Shown: positions 58,303 through 64,000 of the stretch, piece after piece
Position numbering within the stretch: the stretch's first letter is position 1
How the letters are laid out: the number at the start of each line of letters is the position of its first letter
From: Reticulitermes lucifugus
Lineage: Eukaryota > Arthropoda > Insecta > Blattodea > Rhinotermitidae
Assembly (NCBI GenBank): GCA_026260175.1
Contig: JAKCWW010000273.1
Coordinates: forward strand, 24,639-88,638
Length of the DNA stretch: 64,000 bases
Direction: 5' to 3'
The notes under the pieces: model-generated
Told to the model about the DNA's origin: nothing
The model's database searches: none
Seen by the model: the letters and a program-made list of their open reading frames with translations, nothing else
Made by a program: the position numbers and the translations under genes

Positions 58303-61300
58303 ATGTCACTAAAGATGGAGGCAGTGTTTCCACTGATGACATAAAATGAGGCTATGGGATTACATATTTTTTTGCATAGCTTTAATGGGAATTTATTAGG
58401 TGAAATAATTTATCGAATTAAATATACTAATTAATTTTAATTGAAATAGATAGGGCTATTCCTAGATTGCACAATATAATCTTCTAATTTCTTTAACACA
58501 CTGTAATTGTTATAATTCAGAACCATTTTCAGTGTTTTTCGCACTGAATGAACAATGTTAAGACTAAAATGAATGAATCTTTGGGGCGATGATTCACTTT
58601 GCACCTCACAAAGAACACAGTGTTCTTCGCTTATAAAGAACAGTCGGTGAAGGCTGAATCATATGGAACAAATAAATGCACTGTGCGGGCAAAATGCAAT
58701 TTTCCTCTCATATATCTGGTGGTACGTACATTTACCACTGGGATTTAAAGTTGTATTAAACTTATAATAATTGGGCTTAAGAAAGAGCAATAATAGGAAG
58801 GTGTATAAAATTCCATAATGAGGAGTTTCATTGCTTGTAGTCCTCATGGAAGATTATTGGGCTGTTCATATTAAGAAAAATGAGACGGAGGGCATTTGTC
58901 ACGTATTGGGAGGAGAAAAGTGCATACAGTATTTGGCAAAGAAGTATGGTACCAGAGAACTTGACAGACCTGGCCGTAGACGGAGGATAATATTAAAGTA
59001 GGTCTTTGGGAATAAGGATGGAATAGTGTAGACTGAATTCATCTGACTCAAAGTACAATTGGCGGCAACTTGTGAAAACGGCAATGAAATTTCAGCTTTC
59101 ATAAAATGCGGAAAAGTTTTTGTTTAGATGAGGAATTGTTAACTTGTCAAGAATGCCTCTGCTCCATAGAATTTGTTATGATCAAAATATTTTGTCGCTC
59201 AGTGTGTAATATACACTGAGCTGCATTTTGTAACTGTAAACCTAGAGCAGCATAGCACTTCTGACGTGTGATTCAGAAATACGAGAATCTGTAAGATATA
59301 CGTCGAAACTCTTCAGCATATAGGCTTCCTTGCACGCCAAAAAAAAAAATAAAACTTGAAATGCAACGAAATCTTACTATCAATACGTTGTAATCATGAG
59401 GTAATTGACTGCATAGAACATAATCCTTGTTTTAAAGAAAATAGTTTTTCAACTTATTTCCTTGCCTTTAATGAATCGGTAGGTGTATGACCGTATTCAC
59501 AACAGCACACCAATTAACCACACACTGAGCCAGTTCATTTCAGTCCATATTTTATTCCTTCATTTTGACAGTGTTGGCAAGTTCATTTTTCCGAAAGAAC
59601 TTGAGAACTAGCGACTTTACGCAACATTAAACCAAATTCTGAGACAGGACATTTGAGGTTTACTTTTATTGTGTATGTTTTGTATGTTTTGTAAGTTTTT
59701 ATTGTTTATTTTTCTTTTCACAATAAGATAAATGAAGGAAAAATGTGGTTTTATACTATAACGCCTCTTCTTTAGTGGCGACGTCTTTGTATTGCCAAAC
59801 TGGCAAATGTGCAGTAAGCAACAACTAATAACTGAATACATGTCGTCTTGTGACGTTCATGGAAACCAAACTGACTTTCTTCTTTTCTTGATTGTACTTA
59901 TACGCTCTTTTACAGTAAGTATTGCAAAATTGTTCAGAAGAAAATAGGAGGCTATTCGGTCGTTAATTTCGAGGAAATATCGATTGTTACCGGACATCTG
60001 CAAGGAAGAATGCAACAGCTAAACATGACGCTAAATAACGTAGAGGTCTTCTTGGGAAGCGCCTGAGACCTTCCTTTGGAACGCCGTAAAACCGACAGAC
60101 ATGTCGTAACTTCAAAATTTTAATTAATTTTAAAATACCACAAGATCTAACTTTCGTCGAAAGGTTTTCATCGACGAATCGCCATTGCATCAATTCTAGC
60201 TTCCATCCACCCTTTTAGGCATAGTCACAGAGACTGTGTTTTTTCGACTAGTTTTCTGAGCAATAGGCTATAGTGCTAGCTTTGTCATATAGAATTTAAG
60301 GCCTGTGAGGAAATGAATTGCAGTTGTCTTTGGTGCGTTCCATTTTATTAAGTATTTTGTAATAGACCACAGTGCTTGACTTGTGACCTCACAGTTTATT
60401 TTTAGATTTTGAATGTCAAAGTGCCTTCCTCCTGGCCATACTTTTAGTGACCAGTTTACTGCTGCTGTTTTACTTAATTAATCTCGGCTCCCACTCCATA
60501 ATTTTATATTTCTGTTAACGATTCCGTTGGCTGTCTACCTTAGATAGGCAGCAATTTTTCCTGCAGACTGCAAAGCTGCGAGCTGCCTTAACATGTTCGT
60601 GAAAGAACTACTTTTGAGTCTAGGAGATATTAACCTTTCTCAATTTTTGCATATTTCTAGGAGGCCCAAAACGTCCCTATCTCTACATTGATAAAGATTT
60701 CTGAACATTATTAACAGATGATCTTTTGCTCGAATATTAGGGACAATTGCTTCTGACAGTCGGACATTTTGATTGACCACAGTATCTACCACATCACCTC
60801 TCTCGTCAGAAGACTAGTTAGTGCATGAGACATTGTGGAGCTGAAGTTTCAAAGTCACATCTTACAAATAAATATACGAGACTCAGATCTGAGCGGTTTG
60901 GTACTGACCATTCGAAACAGGATGTTTAGAATTCAGATCACCCACAGGAATACACTAGTACTTAAACAGTAATATCGCAGTACGTGCAGCTTCTCTTCGT
61001 GGTGTGACTGAAAAATTGTAAAGGTTTGTAAACAACATTGCCCTGTTTACAGTCCGTATCAGATTTATGTTGTTTCTAGGAAAAAAGGGGAGATAAGTCT
61101 ACTTAGGTATGGTAATATGGAGTACAGAACATCCTGCGAAAACTTAGACGTGTCTGTGCGAAGAAAGTGTTAGAAAAATTTGTGATAAATTTAATTCTTA
61201 CTCTTACAAAATAAAATTATTATTTATTCATGCACGTTACATTGTAATGAGAAATTTTTAACCTTGAGGTTGGCATTGATTTCTGTATTTATTCGAAGAA

Positions 61301-63095
61301 GCGGTTTTCATATTCTTAATTAGAGAACAGTTAAATTGTCAAGTAATTATAGTGTGAAACACAAATTGCAAGAGAAAGGCTTGTTTTTTGCTTAATTATG
61401 TATCTTAAAGCAATTTAAATTTCCGAAAAAAAGTACAATCTCAACACATCCCATACATATAATTGAATTCATTGTAATTCTGGCTTTGTTTATTTATATT
61501 TGTTTCTAAAATGACGAAATTTATACGACTTTTGAGTCAAACGTATCTGAAGCTATATTCATGCAGTGAATACGTAGTCATTGTTCCTCTCTGTTCCACT
61601 TGCAGGATATACACTGTTTTGTGCTGGTGCTTCCATCTGAATCTCAATAGGCTGATGCATATATGAGGGCAGAGGCTTACTGTATAGATGGACGTGCCTC
61701 GTATAAACTCGTAAGTGAGGAGGATTCCGATGTCCTGCTATGGACGTTTGCAGTTCAGCCCCATCCCTTTTCCCGCAGACACGTGCTATATCTACGCTAT
61801 TTTTAGGGAGGATAGGGGTTGGAAAGGTTGACAGTTATTCCATGTACGTTATGTTCGTAGGTTTGTGATGTCAATGCATTTAGAAGTAAAGTGAACTATC
61901 TCCTACTGTGGAATTTGCACATTAGTTCCTTGTTTTGGTGTTTTGGTAGAGCAACCAAACATTGGGTAAAATTTTTGTTAAGAGTTGCTCTCAAAATCAG
62001 TGTGAAGAAATATAATGCCCTTATAATTTAAAATAAAGCGTTTTATAGCGAATGTGCTTCTTATTACGTGAAAATATTTGCCTTACTCTTAAATACGTCT
62101 GTCGGTAAACTTACGTGTTGATTCTGGTGGAAATAAATTGCAATGATACGTGTTACTTTAAGTTATCATACTTGATACAATATTCAAAAGTGTTTCAGTC
62201 TTTAAGGCCAGCAATCAAGATCATTTACAGACCATAGTAAGAGTCTATAAGGTAAAGGATCACGTAAATGTGTAAATTATACGTATGTAATTCTAAAGAT
62301 TTGTGTAGTTATTCAATGAATTAGACTATTATTATCAGTGATTAACATTATTTAAAAAATGCAGTCTAAAATATACTTGATGGAACACCATTCTCAGTAG
62401 GTTCTTCTTGTAGCTTCTTTCAGCTGTCTTCATTCTTCAGTGTTCTGCCTCAGTGTTGCAAGTCTTTCAATCCCTCCACCGTGTCCCTTTTCACTATATA
62501 ACGTACTAGTAAGACTCAATTTTAAATTTCTGCTCCTCAGGTTGGACTCTGCTCCAGTTAGCCTTTTTATAGGCTATAGTCTGTATTTATACTTGCATGT
62601 GTGCAAATTATCTTCATGTTTATTAAAGATGTATGAGCTTCAGATCGTAGAGTAATAAATTAAAAATGGCTGTGACAGCAGAAGCATTTATGAATGTAAG
62701 CAAGGAGCTATCGTATCAATTTAATATGTTGTTCGTGCACCCATCTCGTGGTATTGGCGAGATTCATTAAAGTACTTGCCATAAAAGTCGCCGCCCTGAT
62801 ATGTGAAAGAGTAGCTTCTAACTTCTTGTCCAATTACAGATTTGAACAGCCTGATCACACACTCTGGATAGTCCTGATGGTAGTAAATATTAAAGGATGT
62901 GATTCATTTAAGTAGGAGGGCACCATAACTCTTACAAAATTTGTTCCTGCAACTACGTATTTGGATGTGTATGGTTGACCTCGTGAAATGGAGGCTGTCT
63001 GTACTGACCGAAGTTCCCGGTGGTTTTTTTCAGTACCGCCAAGAAAATTCTAAGGCAGTACGTTCAAATAGGCCGCTACCGCTTTTCTTCAAATA
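58303..63095. other. Long unassigned stretch
   Basis: Nearly 4.8 kb of AT-rich DNA. An A-rich run at 59339-59352 could be a retrocopy tail, but no body was recognised. No gene supported. Confidence 0.45.
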
Positions 63096-63280
63096 CAGCC
63101 GAACTCGGTTATTACATCAAGAAAGGGACTGAATATTTTGTGTCGTTATAAACGAGTTTTGTTATAACCGAGGGGTATAATGTTATGGTTAACAGTGAGA
63201 AATTACTTGGTGACACAGAATATCTGACGCTATAGACGAGGTGTCCCATAAACCGATGTCGTTATAACCGGATTAGACTG
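63096..63280. mobile_element. Tigger/pogo-like MITE, copy 2 (185 bp)
   Basis: Left CAGCCGAACTCGGTTATTAC and right (reverse-complemented) CAGTCTAATCCGGTTATAAC form terminal inverted repeats of about 20 bp. TA flanks both ends (63094-63095 and 63281-63282), the target of Tc1/mariner/pogo elements. The interior matches the copy at 19587. Non-coding. Confidence 0.8.
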
Positions 63281-63282
63281 TA

Positions 63283-63767
63283 CTTCCTTATTAATAATGT
63301 ACAGTCATCCTCGTCTTCGAGTCTTTATGATCAGTACAACTCAGTGAGCCCAACACCGGCCTCTGAACACTACAATGAACATTTCAGGTCGATAAATTAT
63401 CTGAAGTTTCTTGACTACCTGAACATTCAATTGCTTCTCTAAAAGAATTCTACTCCATCAAGTTAGTTAGTTAGTTAGTTAGATAGTTGGTTAGTTAGTT
63501 AGCAATCGGATCTGGTCTTCCGCGGTGACAGATCGGCGACTAACCGCCGCAGTCAAATAATTATTTGTAGTGTGAATACTTGTGAATTGATTTACCTTGG
63601 TCAGGATATTGGCCAGTTATGGGCTAGTGACAACAAGGCATAGAATTTTTAGAGTTTCATAAGATGCGGCATTTCGTTATACAGCTAAGCAATTATTTCA
63701 TTTTTGAAAGGAAATCGATCCATTGAGATATTTAATGATTCTTAAGCTCTTCGTATTATTTTGTGTG
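63283..63767. other. Unassigned stretch with a tetranucleotide tract
   Basis: Holds the (AGTT)n tract at 63462-63502; otherwise nothing recognised. Confidence 0.5.
63462..63502. repeat. (AGTT)n microsatellite
   Basis: About ten AGTT tetramers with two variant units. The tetramer differs from the insect telomere pentamer TTAGG. Confidence 0.9.
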
Positions 63768-64000
63768 GGTTAGAAATGGCGCAGTAAGTTTAGTGACTAG
63801 TCTATGTTCTGGATTGTCGAGGAATCGAGGTTCGAATTCCTGCAGAGGCATGACGTTCTTCTCTTCTACAAATCGTCCAGACCGCCACTGGGTCCCACCC
63901 AGTCTTGTATTCAGGAGACACAAGTGGGCAATTTCTGCGGGTGTAAGCTGGTCGCGACACAACTCTGACCACTCACCGCCATGTAGAGCAAAGGCGAAGC
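63768..64000 (+). mobile_element. tRNA-derived SINE, family 5, runs off the window
   Basis: A box TGGCGCAGTAAG (near 63777) and B box GGTTCGAATTCC (63829-63840), then 'atcgtccagaccgccactgg' and 'gtcccacccagtcttgtat'. The antisense 68-codon frame is repeat read-through. The 3' end lies outside the window. Confidence 0.75.

Noticed and set aside
63462-63502. Telomere-like repeat
   Set aside because: The unit is AGTT, not the insect TTAGG pentamer, and it is an isolated internal tract.
1-64000. CRISPR array, rRNA, operons or bacterial genes
   Set aside because: No regularly spaced direct repeats, no rRNA sequence, and no dense coding frames; the window is eukaryotic non-coding DNA.

Overview
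The window looks like AT-rich, repeat-dense, non-coding DNA from a large arthropod genome. The best guess is Blattodea (cockroach or termite), because several interspersed repeats match, from memory, repeats common in cockroach and termite assemblies. Examples are the tRNA-derived SINE whose antisense strand reads like '..PVGFEPT..', the '..MEQ..SHWTDFHEI..' repeat and the 'VTPCSLV' repeat. No alignment could be run, so the taxon is an inference. No host protein-coding gene, rRNA or functional tRNA gene was recognised. The window is best read as intergenic or deep intronic DNA with one 50-base assembly gap.

Layout. 1-10 kb: an hAT-type MITE, SINEs, a hammerhead-ribozyme-like motif (2309-2353), an 82-bp palindromic TA-flanked MITE (6967-7048) and a second hammerhead-like motif on the minus strand. 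10-20 kb: a full-length minus-strand copy of the recurrent 'MEQ' repeat, a SINE with target-site duplication, a hammerhead-like motif at 14 kb, a gapped SINE carrying a (TG)n tract, and a Tigger/pogo-like MITE. 20-30 kb: a broken LINE tail, more SINEs, an hAT-like element with a perfect 8-bp duplication (26149-26542), a perfect 78-bp palindrome (28354-28431) and a hammerhead-like motif with an 8-bp stem I. 30-40 kb: the decayed C-terminus of a piggyBac transposase with a piggyBac-type TTAA terminus about 500 bp downstream, and several SINEs. 40-64 kb: three more 'MEQ' repeats, SINEs, an hAT MITE with a near-perfect target duplication, a second Tigger/pogo-like MITE, and long stretches with nothing recognisable.

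The elements do not form a pathway. What ties the window together is recurrence: six 'MEQ' repeats, five tRNA-derived SINE families (one of them seen once), five 'VTPC' fragments, two pairs of related MITEs, and at least four hammerhead-like motifs, three of which share a downstream tail. The most interesting signal is this dispersed hammerhead family. Hammerheads of this minimal type are known from Penelope-like retroelements, so the motif is not new in kind, but the copies here lack any recognisable Penelope protein and may belong to a short non-autonomous family.
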